Assembly: GCA_014529385.2 (NCBI GenBank)
Contig: CM043960.1
Location: forward strand, 28,487,396 to 28,551,395
Source of the DNA: Adiantum capillus-veneris
Lineage: Eukaryota > Streptophyta > Polypodiopsida > Polypodiales > Pteridaceae
Length of the DNA: 64,000 nucleotides
Direction: 5' to 3'
Part shown: positions 1-11,874 of the stretch, piece by piece
Position numbering within the stretch: the first letter of the stretch is position 1
Layout of the letters: the number at the start of each line of letters is the position of its first letter
Notes under the pieces: generated by a model
What the model saw: the letters and a program-made list of their open reading frames with translations, nothing else
Told to the model about the DNA's origin: nothing
Databases searched by the model: none
Position numbers and translations under genes: made by a program

Positions 1-24
1 AGGGTTCTGAAAGCAAGCCATGAT

Positions 25-348
25 ATGGTCATCCCTATAGTACTTGCTATGAGACATAAGCTTCATGATGCTAAGAATGAATTGCGATGTTTAGGACTCA
101 CTGACAATGTGGATGCAATGAGAGAAATAGAGCTCAAGGTAGAGATCGAGACATATGCTATGAGACATAAGCTTCATGATGCTGAGAATGAATTGCGATG
201 TTTAGGACTCACTGACAATATGGATGCAATGAGAGAAATAGAGCTCAAGGTAGAGATCGAGACACTGAAGGAGACACTGGATAGTTTGGGGTCTCCTCAC
301 AATGAGGACACCCCCACTGCTGTTGATATTGACATAACATGTCTTCAT
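25..348 (+). pseudogene. gene 1, exon A: coiled-coil segment with an in-frame 111-bp tandem duplication
   Basis: The frame is open from the window edge and ends at a strong donor (CAT|GTAAGT, 349). The peptide is highly charged with regular Leu/Ile spacing, which suggests a coiled coil. Bases 46-156 and 157-267 are near-identical copies, so a 37-residue block beginning MRHKLHDA is present twice in frame. The next exon (445) begins in the same phase (0). The 5' end lies outside the window. I do not recognise the family from this part. It is called a pseudogene only because the exons joined to it contain stops; this exon itself is open. Confidence 0.45.
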
Positions 349-444
349 GTAAGTGCCGATGGTTTTTGTGATTGAACCTTATGTTTTGAATATGTGCACA
401 ACTATCTATGTACTTACCATGCCTCTGTTTTGATTGGTTTGTAG

Positions 445-826
445 ATTAATGTGGAGGTGCAAGAAGCAAAAGTGTACGCCTGCGATAGTCAATTGTAACT
501 GCTCATGCAGATACATAGGATGATACAAGGCTCCTTCATCCCCACTGCCCTATGCAAGATAGCTATGGACACTTTTACAGAGTGTATAGGAGAGGTACGC
601 AATGGGACAACAAGCAACATGTGTACTGGCTGTGGTCTGCCACTAGAAGTACACGAAATCAGTGCAATGGTCTAAATGCCATGTGAGCATACCTATCACC
701 TAATTTTCTTTGTTGATGCATGCTCCCTGGGGACCAAATGTAGAGCTTCCACTTGCCAGCAAAGGATACCAGCTGAATGGTGTGGCAAGGTCACAGGGCA
801 AGGACCTCCAATCACATAGAGTTCTT
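445..826 (+). pseudogene. gene 1, exon B: RING-like zinc finger with three in-frame stops
   Basis: The exon follows a T-rich acceptor (TTTGTAG) and ends at donor GTAAGA (827). Read in the frame of exon A it gives CTGCG, then a MPCEHTYH block, then C-x5-C-x4-C. This is the C-x2-C ... C-x-H-x2-H ... C ... C layout of RING/RING-H2-like fingers that bind two zinc ions and often serve in ubiquitin ligases. In-frame stops lie at 496 (TAA), 673 (TAA) and 817 (TAG); each is one C-to-T change from a Gln codon. The exon leaves one base over, which fits the two-base start of exon C at 2508. Zinc-finger type and activity are inferred from spacing alone. Confidence 0.45.
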
Positions 827-865
827 GTAAGATAATGTTAATGAACAGTTATCTAGCCTTGATTC

Positions 866-2395
866 CTACACTAGCCCTGTGTATGCTAGTTAGCATAGAA
901 GGTATGCTAGTTAGCTTAGTGGGTATGGTGTCTAGCATATTGTGTATGGTGGTTGTCAAACCTAGTTATGCTAGTTAGTGTACTATCAGATATAGCTAGC
1001 ATACATTGTCATGGTGGTAAGTATACTATGTATGCTAGTTAGCACAGATAGTTATCCTAGCTAGCATATTGTGAATACTAGTTGGCATTTTTTGTATGCT
1101 ATTTAGCATATTGTGTATGCTAATAATCATACCTTCTATGCTAGTTAACAAACTATGCATGCTAACTAGCATAGAGAGTTTCCCTGTTAGACACTAAGTA
1201 TGCTAATCAACATGTTAAATAAGCTAATTAGTGCACAGTGTGCTAACTAGCAAACAAGGTATGTTAATAAGCATACCTTGTATGTTAGTTAGCACACACA
1301 GTGTGCTAACTAACATACAAGGTATGCTAATTAGCATATTTAATATGTTAATTAGCATACTTTTTATGCTAATTAGAACATTGTATGATGGCTAGCATGC
1401 AAGTATGCTAATTAGGAAAAAGGTATGCTAATTAGCATGCATAAGCATACCTTTTCTTATAGTTATCATACTTGCATGCTAGCCATCATGCACAATGTTC
1501 TAATTAGCATAAAAATTATGCTAATTAGCATATTATATATGCTAATTAGCATATTATATATGCTAATTAGCATACCTTGTTAGCAGCATAATTAGCATAC
1601 CTTGTTAGCTAGTTAGCATATTATATGCTAACTAGCTAACAAGGTATATATTATATGCTAACTAGCTAACAAGGTATGCTAATTAGCATATATAATATGC
1701 TAATTAGCATAATTTTTATGCTAATTAGAACATTGTGCATGATGGCTAGCATGCAAGTATGATAACTATAAAATAAGGTATGATAATTAGCATACTCTGT
1801 ATGCTAACTAGCATACCTTGTATGCTAGCTAGCATTTGGTGCATGCTAACAAGCATTCAAAGTTTAGTTAGCATACCTTCTTTTCTAGCTAGCATAATGT
1901 GTATGCTTGTTAGCATACATTTTGAGCTAGCTAGCATAATTTGTATACTAGTTAGCATACATCTTTGCTAGTTATCGTAATGTGTATTTTAGGGTGCATG
2001 CACAATATGCTAACCAGCAAAAATGGTATGCTAATTAGCAGAGACGTTATGTTTATTAGCATAACTTATCCTCTAGTTAGCATACCATCTATGCTAGCAT
2101 ACATTGTATGCTAATTAGCATACGACTGTGTCTGCTATTTAGCATCCCATTTATGTTAATTAACATAGAATGTATGCTAATTAGCACACCATCAATAATA
2201 AGCATACGATTAACATACACACAGTTTTGCCTATTAACATTTTATATATGCTAATTAGCATACATTCTCTGCTAGTTAGCATACACACTATATTCACACT
2301 TCCTTGTTAGCATATTTTGTATGCTAGTTAGCATATTGATCATGGTGGCTAGCACACTTTGTATACTAGTTAGCATAGTTAGCATAGACAATATG
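866..2395. repeat. palindrome array 1 (TATGCTAATTAGCATA family)
   Basis: About 1.5 kb made almost wholly of variants of the 16-bp perfect palindrome TATGCTAATTAGCATA (also with CTAGTTAG or CTAACTAG centres) separated by short AT-rich spacers. In the cleanest part the palindromes start at 1517, 1538 and 1559, an exact 21-bp step. The array lies in the putative intron between gene 1 exons B and C. Open frames here, such as 1780-1971, are translations of the repeat and not genes. Confidence 0.9.
1445..1785. repeat. large inverted repeat (hairpin) inside array 1
   Basis: Sequence from about 1446 to 1570 is almost exactly the reverse complement of about 1672 to 1780, including the non-palindromic stretch with GATGGCTAGCATGC and its neighbour ACATTGTGCAT. 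Towards the centre (about 1598-1655) it closes into a further perfect inverted repeat. The whole could fold into an arm of roughly 150 bp. A third, direct copy of part of the arm lies near 1375-1410. Confidence 0.85.
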
Positions 2396-2507
2396 AATGT
2401 CTACAGGATATAGATGCCTACCATACATGGAATGCTACTTGTCACACTATGCATACAAGCAGTCATAATGGTATCGTTGAAAATTAATGGGTGAATGGAA
2501 TACACAG

Positions 2508-3034
2508 GTGTCAATGATGCAGGATGCGAACCTGACAAGACACCTGTCAATCAAAGGAAAGAAGAGAAGCCCTGCAATGATGAATTTGATGAGCTGGATA
2601 GACAGCATGAAAGGGAAAATGTAATGCCATAGCATGTGACAACGCACGAGGTTGCTGCAGATGGTAAAGAAACAGATGATGATGATGATGATTTTATCAT
2701 GATTACTCATCCCAAACCCAAGTCCCCTACAAATGATCAAACAAGCATTTCAGAGGAAACAGTTAGGAGTGTGCAAAACGAAGGTAGGAATGCTCAAGAG
2801 GAAGGTTTCAGGACTGACAGTGGGCTGACTGCGCAAGACGCTGGTGATGACAGCCCCCTACAGGGTTTTGTAAACAAAGTGAAATTAAAGAGAAAAGGTG
2901 GCGTGGAACATATTCTGGAAGAACCTGGGGACGAGAAATGTGCTGCCCCTCCAAGCACCCTAGATGACATAAACGAATGCAGCAGAGGTGAAAAGAAATC
3001 CATTCTCTCATGTGCTTGCAAGAAATTATGTTGA
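2508..3034 (+). pseudogene. gene 1, exon C: acidic, low-complexity region
   Basis: An acceptor (ACACAG) precedes 2508 and the phase fits exon B. The peptide is hydrophilic, with many Glu and Lys, a run of six Asp after GKET, and Pro-rich patches, so it is probably disordered. A TAG at 2630 interrupts the frame where CAG would give Gln. Downstream the frame stays open to 3034; a possible donor (GAG|GTGAAA) lies near 2987. It shows no recognisable domain and is linked to gene 1 by phase and position only. Confidence 0.4.
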
Positions 3035-3266
3035 ATTTGTTCCCTATTGTGTCCAAGTTATGTAGTCTTAGCAAGCTCCACACCCTGTGGCATGTATCTC
3101 TCTAGATATTTATAATGCAAAAACTATTTTCAATATTATTTTATTATGCAACAGTTCAGTAGTTTTTGCTTGTCCTTTATGATGTCTTTATTCGATACCA
3201 TTTCTGTGTCATAGGGCAAGAGAAATTGTAGCTAGTTGCCCTGCATGATTTGAATTATGCCATTGC

Positions 3267-3866
3267 ATGCAAAACCATACAAAGCGGCGTATTTCCAAGG
3301 TTAGACAGCTACAAAAAGAAAAAGCCAAGATTGAGAAGCACCTGGCTAGCTATCTTAAATGCTTAACGAAAATAATTGAGTACTTCAATTATGTTCATCC
3401 CTCGGGGGAAGTTATTTTTGCTGAGTGGTATGCACTACCAGACCCAATATGCATGCCAAAGCCATTTCCAGACGAGGGGCACGCTTTGGTTCTTGATTTA
3501 AATGGCCTACTTGTTCAAGTTCTAGAGCTAATGCACGGTGACGTTCCCCCCTAAACATGAAGGGAAATGATAAAGTACAATGTACTAGATAGGATGTTGG
3601 TATTTTGTCGCAAAGACAGCCACAAATTTTTGGATTGGTGCCTCCATTTTTTCCATGTGTATATATGGAGCACCAGCATGGCACCTAAAGTGAATGCAAT
3701 ATTAGAAACAGTATTCAAAGAGCAGCAGGTGTTTGGTAAATATCTGGATGGGCAAGGCAAAGAGGACAAAGACCCAAAAAAAAACCCCAGATACCCAACA
3801 AAGATATATGATAAGTGCAATATGAACCCCCCAAAATCCAATGAGAAAGATGGAGGGAACTTAGAG
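3267..3866 (+). pseudogene. gene 1, exon D: N-terminal half of a NIF/FCP1-type HAD phosphatase domain
   Basis: After a Lys/Arg-rich helix comes ALVLDLNGLLV, which matches HAD motif I (DxNGxL in the plant FCP1-like branch, DxDxT in classical members). It is followed by HFFHVYIWSTSM, the motif II region (hydrophobic strand ending in W-S/T-S/T). Enzymes of this family dephosphorylate Ser/Thr, for example in the RNA polymerase II CTD, using the motif I Asp. Between the motifs two stops (3552 TAA, 3561 TGA) lie beside a run of six C and a run of A. Two compensating one-base indels would restore the frame, so either decay or homopolymer error is possible. The exon ends in phase 0 at donor GAG|GTAAAA (3867). 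Confidence 0.55.
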
Positions 3867-4489
3867 GTAAAATAATGTGCTAAATGTTCGTTGCCAGGGA
3901 GCGCTGGAGTGGTTGGAGTATAGACACACTTGCAAATAACAAACACGGCACGGGCACAAATATGGTGAAGATTTGTAACAAAATGTCATAGTGAATGCTT
4001 ATGAACCAATGCAATGAGAATATACACGAATTGTGTTTATATTATGATGTATGAGCGTAAATCACTTTTACAAATATTTGTTGTTTTTATATCAAAATGG
4101 AGCGAGAGAGATAAAACTTAGCTTTGGAATCGCTGCGTTGAAAGTCGAAACTCGATGGCGAGGCTTAGAGTGATTCTCACGACCCTCGAGGGTTAAATTT
4201 TACAAAGTTCACTATTCTTGTTAAATTACAATTTTTTACGAAAGTTTGCTACGAGTGGCTATATGAAAACAATACTGTGTGAAGTGTGCGAATAGCTAGG
4301 CAAGGAGTCTTCACTTTAATGGCGATCGTTGCACCGTCGCTTGTGCGGTTTGACGGTAGTCTAAGCTTCGAAGGCCGTCTTTGAAATAATGCTTGAAATC
4401 TACGAGTGAAATAAAAAACTAGTGGGAGAGCACCTCTCACCTTTTGACGGTGAGCCACTCTCTCCCCTTTAATTTGGATGCAACTTCGC

Positions 4490-4856
4490 TCTCTCTCACT
4501 CACGCTAGCTTTGGCACTTTAACGCTCTCTCAACTTCTCTCTCTTCCTCGTCGTCTTGGCACTGAGAGAATTTCTCTCTCTCCTTTCTCGTTTGTGCTCG
4601 GGGCAAAGCCCTCTCTCTCTCTCTTCCAATCTCTTCTTTTCTCTCTTTCTAGCCCGCACGGAGAGACTCTATCTCTCTCATCCTGTTTTTTGTTTTCTGT
4701 GGGACCCTCCCTTAGAGGGACTTAATGAATCAAATTGTTGGTTCTTTTAAAAGAAACATGAGCCTACAAAATAGACTCGATTCTTTCTCTCCCTCCTCAG
4801 AGAGCGCCCTCGCAGAAGCTTTCTCTTTCCTCTTCGATTTGCAACACGGGCAACCT

Positions 4857-4907
<51 letters not shown>
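4490..4907. repeat. CT-rich tract with (CT)n microsatellite at 4861-4907
   Basis: The stretch is strongly pyrimidine-rich on the plus strand and ends in an uninterrupted CT run. Ser/Leu-rich open frames here on the plus strand, and Arg/Glu runs on the minus strand, are artefacts of the repeat. Confidence 0.85.
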
Positions 4908-4909
<2 letters not shown>

Positions 4910-5110
4910 ATCAACAAAGGGGCAGCCCTCTCAGGCACTCTCTCTCCCTCTTCAAATCACTGCAGAGAGACAAGGTTGGTCCTAATAAATGGACTCTCAG
5001 CATACGTAGCGCAACCGGTGACCGGGGGTGCCCGTACACACACCCCCCAGTGGGCGCAACCTTTTCTGTAGTTTAATCTATAGTTGATTGCAAGTGGGGT
5101 TTGAGCATCC

Positions 5111-5180
5111 GGCGTTGTTAGTGTAGTGGTTAGGCTCTACAGTTTAATCGCGCGGACGTGTGTTCAAACCCTCCCTTGTG
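5111..5180 (+). repeat. tRNA-like sequence, probable SINE head
   Basis: TTAGTGTAGTGGT (5118-5130) fits a pol III box A and GTGTTCAAACCC (5159-5170) fits box B, at tRNA-like spacing. The arms do not form a good cloverleaf and a short duplication (CAAACCCTCCC) follows, so a tRNA-derived SINE or pseudo-tRNA is more likely than a working tRNA gene. Confidence 0.5.
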
Positions 5181-6544
5181 TTCAAACCCTCCCCTGCTCG
5201 AACACCCTTTTGGTTTAAACATCCGCCCTGCCTTGAAAAATTATAAGGCACGGAAAATGACTGGCAACCGGCTTGATTGGTTGCTAAGCGTGACATTTGG
5301 CTGGCTCTAAGGTGTGCCATGTCACTTAGAGTCCAATATCTAGACACGGCCGAGAGACAAACTCTCTCTTTCTCTCCCCCTTGCTCTCAGCAGCCCACAG
5401 ATGCTTTCTCTCTCCTCGTTTTGCTACATAGCCGAGGCTCTCCCTCTCTCTCCTCGCTTCTCTGTCATTCCCTACAAATGGCCCTTGGCCCCCCCTCTGG
5501 GCATGGCCTGCTCGTGTTCTTATCACAGCCAGCAAAAATGCTCTCCTCTCCTTGATCTGCAACAAGAGTCGAAGCCTCACTCTCGTTCTCCCCCCTTCGC
5601 TTGTTTTCAGTAGCCTGTAGAGATTCTCATGGCCTAAACCCTCTCGGTGGCTCTCTCGTGCGACTGACTCTCAGCATCGCAACAAACGGAGATGTCCCCC
5701 TGAACCCTGCTTGCGCACCCTCCTCTCCCCGATCGACACGCTCTCTTCAACACGGCATGGGGACCAAACTCTCCTCCTCCTCTCTTTCACTCTGCAAACG
5801 GCCCTTGGCCTGCATACCCTTCGTGGTTTCTCTCATGGGCTGCAAACTGTGGTTCTTCTCTCCATCAATCGGCACCCCCTCATGTTCTCATCACAGCCAG
5901 CAAAAATGCTCGCCTCTCCTGCTCTCGGTGCAGCCCAGCCTCAATCGACTATGGCTTGCTCGTCTCATGGCCTGCCCTCGCTACTTCCTCCGAGTGCCAT
6001 CCTGCAGAAACTGGCCAGCATGCCCCTTCTCATGCATGCGACTCCTCATCTAGTTTATGCTACTCTCCAAACAAATCCCCTCTCGGCATGGCAATGGCTT
6101 GCTCGGATGCTCGCAGGCAGTGGGTGCTTCTCAATCTACACACCCCCAGATAGCGCCACCCCTGGTCAGTTTGTTCCATACCAACAAAAAAAAACATCAA
6201 ATACCTTTATTTTGTTTCACTTAACTTGGCTTCTTCAAGCCCCCGTTCACATACCCACTAGGCTACTTGGTGGCCCCCTTAAGCTCTCACCTACTGCACC
6301 CAGGCCGTGCACCTTCCACATGCACTCCTTGCCCCTCGTTGAAGGGTAGTGGCTCCACTTCAGGGCTGGGTGGTGGCTCTTCCAGGAAAAACATAACCAG
6401 ATACATTTAATAAAAAACACTTTGGCCTTGTTCATATGGAGCAATTGGACGAGCCTAGTCCTTTTCAAAACCTCCTTGCTCCTTCGTACATGCGCTCACC
6501 CATGGTAATGAACACGCGAACAGATGCACAAAAAGTGGTGCCTC
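5181..6544. other. CT-rich intronic sequence without recognisable gene
   Basis: Several overlapping open frames occur in three frames at once, driven by pyrimidine-rich composition. The stretch AGCCAGCAAAAATGCTC occurs near 5528 and 5895, so part of it may be an old internal duplication. No domain is visible. Confidence 0.4.
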
Positions 6545-6549
6545 TTCAT
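6545..6549. repeat. target-site duplication of copia-1, left copy (TTCAT)
   Basis: TTCAT directly precedes the left LTR and recurs at 12104-12108 directly after the right LTR. A perfect 5-bp duplication is standard for LTR elements and fixes both borders. Confidence 0.9.
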
Positions 6550-6764
6550 TGAAGTCGCGGAGCGGAACGTGGGTCGACTCTCTCTCACACACACACAGTG
6601 AGCTTACACAGTACAGTACGCAGAGAACTGTTAGAAGGGTTATCTCCCAAATCCTTAGTATTCACAGAGTATAAGTTAGTATATACAAAGAGTTAGAGGT
6701 AAGTGAGTTAGGCGGGCGGTCGGCCATATCCGCATAAGAGGCCACTTGGGCTTTAATCCCAACA
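6550..6764 (-). repeat. copia-1 3' LTR
   Basis: On the minus strand it begins TGTTGGGATT and ends CTTCA (TG...CA). It pairs with 11889-12103. The minus-strand polypurine tract AGTGGGAGGT lies directly upstream, at 6765-6774 on the plus strand. Confidence 0.95.
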
Positions 6765-6774
6765 ACCTCCCACT
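6765..6774 (-). promoter_or_regulatory. copia-1 polypurine tract
   Basis: AGTGGGAGGT on the minus strand abuts the 3' LTR, the usual place for plus-strand DNA priming during reverse transcription. Confidence 0.75.
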
Positions 6775-6848
6775 TAAAGTCCAATGTGGCACTTTAAGTA
6801 ACTGTAAATCTATGAACATAAATGTACAAAGATTTACATGGCTGCCAT

Positions 6849-9800
6849 CTATCCAATGCCCAATAACTCACGACAATGCACAAAGCCCTCTCCTGGAAGT
6901 CCCTTTGTGAGTAGATCAGCAGGATTGTCCTTGGTGTGGATCTTCAGCAGTTGTATCTGCTTGTCTTCAAGTACTTCCCTAATGAAGTGATATTTGACAT
7001 CAATATGCTTAGTCTTCGAATGGAACACTGGATTCTTTGCCAATTGTATAGCACTTTGACTATCACAATTTAACTCTGGCATATCTGCATTGATTCCCAA
7101 GTCTGCTACCAATCTACCAAGCCAAATAGCTTCTTTGCATGCCTCATTTGCTGCAACATACTCAGCTTCAGTAGTAGACTATGTAACACAATCTTGTAAT
7201 CGAGATCGCCATGATATGGCACCTCCAGCCAAGGTAAAGACATAGCCTGATGTAGATCTCCTCTTATCCAAGTCTCCTGCATAATCTGAGTCAGTGTATC
7301 CTCTGACACTCAAAACCTGACTACCATAGCATATGCGCATACTCTTTGTATGTTTTAAGTATCTCATGATACCTTTCACTGCCTCCCAATGTTTCTTGCC
7401 GGGATTTGACATATATCTGCTAACCACTCCCACTGCAAATGCAATATCCGGACGTGTAGCAATCATTGCATACATCAAACTACCCACTGCAGACGCATAT
7501 GGAATCTTATCCATTTCAGCCTTTTCTTCCTCAGACACAGGACAATCTTGTTTGCTAAGTTTCACATATGGTAGCAATGGAACACTCAATGCCTTTCCCT
7601 TCTCCATATTGAAACGTTGCAAAACCTTGTCAATATACTCTGTTTGAGATAACCAAATCAACTTCTTTCATCTGTCTCTCTCAATGCGCATACCAAGTAT
7701 ATGACTTGCCTCACCCATGTCTTTCATGTCAAACGATTTTGCCATCTTTGACTTCAAAGCTGAAATTTCTTCCAAGTGTTTGCCAGCAATCAACATGTCA
7801 TCCACATACAAAATAAGGATCAGCCAACTGCCATCCTTAGCCTTCTTTGTATATAGACAGTGATCGAACTCACTACATTTGTAGCCTTGAGAAAGCATAA
7901 ACTGGTGGAACTTATGGTACCATGCCCTCGGTGATTGTTTTAAGCCATAAAGACTCTTTAACAACTGGCATACCAAATGTTCCATGCCTTTCTCAACAAA
8001 CCCTTCTGGCTACTGCATGTAAATTTCCACATCTAAATCACCATGCAAGAACGCTGTCTTGACATCCATTTGGTGCAACACCAAATCCAATATAGCAACC
8101 AATGCAAGAAAGCATCTCAATGTAGTCATCTTGACCACTGGAGAGAAGACTTCATCAAAGTCAATGCCTTGTTCTTGCTTAAAGCCCTTGGCAACAAGCC
8201 TTGCTTTGTACTTTGGCTGACTATCATGAGCGGTGATCTTATACCTGTAAACCCATTTACAAGGTAGAGCCTTTTTGCCCTGTGGTAATTTAACCAACTT
8301 CCATGTCTGGTTTTTATGCAGAGCTGTCATCTCTGACTGCTTGGCCAACTGCCATTTTTTCGAGTCAACCACTTGTAATGCTTCCTTGTAACAAGATGGT
8401 TCTCCGCAATCTGTGAGCATGACATAATTTAGAGATGGCACATAACGATCAGGTGGTTTGGAGACACGCTCAGAACGTCTCACCACAACTGATTCTGCCT
8501 CTCTAGCCACTATAGGTTGTTCCTGAGCCTGACCATGCTGTCTTGATGTGCTAGCACTAGGTCCATCTTCCCTGAAGACAACTCTTCTTATCTCCTCTGT
8601 CTTCTCTGGCTTAGCGTGAAACTTGGCTTCATTGAAATGCACATCATTGCTACGAATAAGCTTTCTAGACTCAGGATCCCAAAGCCGGTAACCCATCTCG
8701 CCCGATTCTCCGTAGCCAAGAAATATACACTTCTTGCTCTTTGGTTCTAACTTATTTCTGAACTCCTTAGGAATATGGCTATAAGCTTCACAACCAAAGA
8801 CTCTGAGATGCTTATACGAAGGTGCCTTGCCTGTCCATAGCATCTCGGCCACTCCACTCTTATCCAGAACCCTACTAGGAGACCTGTTGATCAAATGGAC
8901 TGCTGTAGCCACTGCTTCCGCCCAAAATCCATCAGGCAACTCAGCATTTGACAACATGCTTCTGACCTTCTCTTGTATGGTCCTATTCATACGTTCTGCA
9001 ACCCCATTCTGTGAAGGATTATATGGTGCAGTAAGTTCCCGCTTAATCCCTTTTGCTTCACAAAAGTCTTGAAAAGCTTTGGAAACGTACTCTCCACCAT
9101 TGTCAGTTCTCAAGCACTTCAACTTCTGACCACTCTGATTCTCCACCAGCTGCAAGAATGTCTTAAAGACCTTGAGCACCTCATCCTTGTGCTTCAAGAA
9201 GTAAACCCATACTTTGTGAGAATAGTCATCTATGAATGTACAAAAGTACGTTGCTCCCCCTAGTGACAAACTAGGCATTGGTCCGCATAGATCACTGTGT
9301 ACAAGAGTTAACCGTTCGTCCCTACAATTCCTCTTTGATCTGTGCGGTTCCTGTGTTTGCTTACCATAAACACAATGCTCACAAAACTCGAAATCTTGAA
9401 ATGAAAATCCAGGCAAATAACCATAATGAGAAAGTATTTCCATTCCTCTTTTTGACATATGTCCCAACCTACGATGCCACAGTGACACACTTGGCTGCTC
9501 AATCACATTAATTACATGGTTTTTAACCTCTGAAACATGTAAAGTGTACAGAGTTCCTGACTTTCTGCCATGTGCTACAGTCATCGAACCTTTGGAGATC
9601 TTCTAAGCACTGTTCCCAAAAACTGTCACATAACCCGCATCATCCAACTTCCCTGTACTAATCAAGCTCTTTCGGATTGCTGGAACATGTCTGACATTCT
9701 TGAGCCATAAAGAAGAGCCATTATGAAACTTCAACTGCACATCTCCCACTCCAAGTATGTCACAAACCTACTCATTGCCAAGTCTGACATAATCTTTAGT

Positions 9801-10823
9801 AGCCACATATGATGTAAACCACTCTTTGTGCGGAGAAACATGTAAAGATGCCCCTGAGTCGATAATCCAATCACTCATAGCATGTCCATCCTCTGCAGTC
9901 AAGAAAACAGAATCAAGATTGCTTGTAAGGAAGATGTCACCAGCTGCTATACCAGAATCACTGTCTGAACCAGATCCTGTGACATTCACCTCTTCAATCT
10001 TCACTGAACTCTTCTTTTCATCTTGCTCAGAACTCTTTGTTTTTCCTTTTTCTTGTTTCCACTTCGTACAGTCTCGCTTCATGTGACCCTTCTTGCCACA
10101 ATGGTAGCATTCTATGTCATCCTTTGACTTCGAATCACGAGACTTACTTCGGTTTTGTGCCTTCTTACCCTTCTTCTCTTTAAACTGTTGTCTCCCTCGA
10201 ACGACCAAAGCACTATTGCCTTTGCCTTTGTCAATGTTCTTCCTGTTCACTTCCTCTGTGAGCAAGCTGCCTTCTACATTGGCACTTGTAAGACCTTCTG
10301 GTGCGACAAAATTACTTAACGCTATACGAAAAGTATCCCAACTGTCTGGCAAAGTGATTAAGAGAAACATAGCCTTCACTGAATCTGGAAAGACTATCTC
10401 CTGTGCTGTTAACTGGCTGAAAATTGTGTGAAATTCATTCAGATGATTTGACATGGCTGTCCCTTCCTTCATCTTCAAATCCACCAATTTCTTGAGCCAG
10501 TAAATCTGAGAAGCAGCACTTTGTTTCTCGTACATACCACATAGCTTTTGCCATACGCCATACGCTGTAGTCTCTTCTGCTACGTTGAAGTAAACATTTT
10601 CTGCCAGTGTCAACATGATTGTGGAACAAGCTAACTCGTCAAGCTCTTCCCACTCATCTTCAGCCATACCTTCTGGTCTCTCTCCTTTGAGCTTCAGTGG
10701 CTTCACTTGTTTTTTCTGCACCAAAACCTGCCAAATCTGCTTCTTCCAGAATGGAAAGTTTGTGCCATCCAGCTTCTTTATGTTGTAAAGAGTCTCACTT
10801 TGAGAAGATGCCATATCTGCCAA
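6849..10823 (-). pseudogene. copia-1 gag-pol polyprotein, one frame broken by five stops
   Basis: The Met at 10823 opens a single frame of 1324 codons with no frameshift. In order: gag with zinc knuckle CYHCGKKGHMKRDC; protease with DSGA (WIIDSGASLHVS); integrase with the HHCC finger (WHRRLGH ... FCEHC) and D (HSDLCG), D (TDNGGEY), E (NGVAERMNRT); reverse transcriptase with MDVKTAFLHGDL and LYVDDML; RNase H with YTDSDYAG, STTEAEY and CDSQSAI. All catalytic residues I can check are present. Stops lie at 9768 (TAG), 9603 (TAG), 8010 (TAG), 7668 (TGA) and 7179 (TAG), lowest coordinate given. Each is one transition from a sense codon plausible for the family. The length matches full copia polyproteins. 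Confidence 0.93.
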
Positions 10824-11874
10824 ACTGCTTACTCCTGAGAAAAATCCGGCAGAGTTTCCCCTGTAAACTGGCCTCTGTATACAGTAAACAAGCTGTAATC
10901 AACAAGCTGAACACCTCTCCTCAGGAACTGTCAGTATTTTGAAAATTTTTGACAGAGTCTCCCTTGTAAACTGAGCTCTGGGAACCAAAAGATAGCTCAA
11001 AAGACAATCATAAATAGCTGACCAGTGACAAATCTAAAAAATCTCTGTAATATGCTGTCCTGTAAGCATACACTGTCTCCTCTCTGGGCGATGACAGAAC
11101 CTGTATCTATCTCAAGAATGAACCCTGAACAATGCCTCAACGGCCTGACACATAAGATGCAATCCAGTGTCTACACAAAGTCATACATCCTAAGGGATAA
11201 AAGTCGCCGAAGAGGATGCGTGTAGAGGGGAACTCCAGCAACCTAATCCACCTCACACTGGGTAACCCAGCCCCCAGTGCTTGGCTTCAAAAAACCTCAC
11301 ACACGACCCTCTCAGATGGCTCAGCAAACTGCCCAGAACTAGCATACATCCTATAATAGACCAATCACTGTCCTATGACCGCTGCGGCGGTCTGTCTGCT
11401 AGCGTGACTCACAACTAGCAGACCCACAATCACAGTACATCAATCTGCAATACATGCCAGTGGTGTCAAGCCGTCGTATGGCCACACCTCCCTTGGAACC
11501 TGGCAAGCACAAGAAGTAACAATGCAGACTGCAATATATATATCTGATGATATATATGTGTACCTGGTCTATAGATGATGCTCTGAAGACTAATGAGTGA
11601 TGTATGTCGATGCCGATATTGATGTCGGCCACCTCCTGCTTGCCAATCTACACAAGACGGATTTCTTTGCGGCTAAAATCTATCTTCTGCTGTAGTGCTC
11701 AGAACGAAATTATGAGGGCATAAACGGCTTCGAAAGGGGGGTAAACCCCCAGGTCACCAGGTCACCTGTTGGAAACGCTCCTGGAACGTCGAGTGTGAAT
11801 TTTCGAACTCCGGATCCAGAATCTGCCGGAAAAGTGCGCGCGCGCGCGATTGTTCAAATCCGCACTGAACCAAG
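10824..11874 (-). other. copia-1 untranslated leader
   Basis: About 1.05 kb between the primer-binding site and the gag start. Phrases such as GACAGAGTCTCCC and GTAAACTG recur within it (near 10850 and 10950), suggesting internal duplication. No protein domain is visible; the short open frames are not convincing. Confidence 0.6.

Noticed and set aside
1780..1971. 63-codon frame in array 1 (and 13470-14754 frames in array 2)
   Set aside because: Their Met-Leu-Ser-Ile repeats are direct translations of the palindrome.
866..2395. CRISPR-like array of palindromic repeats
   Set aside because: Repeats are short, variable and at uneven spacing, spacers are AT-rich fragments of the same motif, and the context is a plant genome.
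5111..5180. Functional tRNA gene
   Set aside because: Box A and B fit but the acceptor and anticodon arms do not pair properly.
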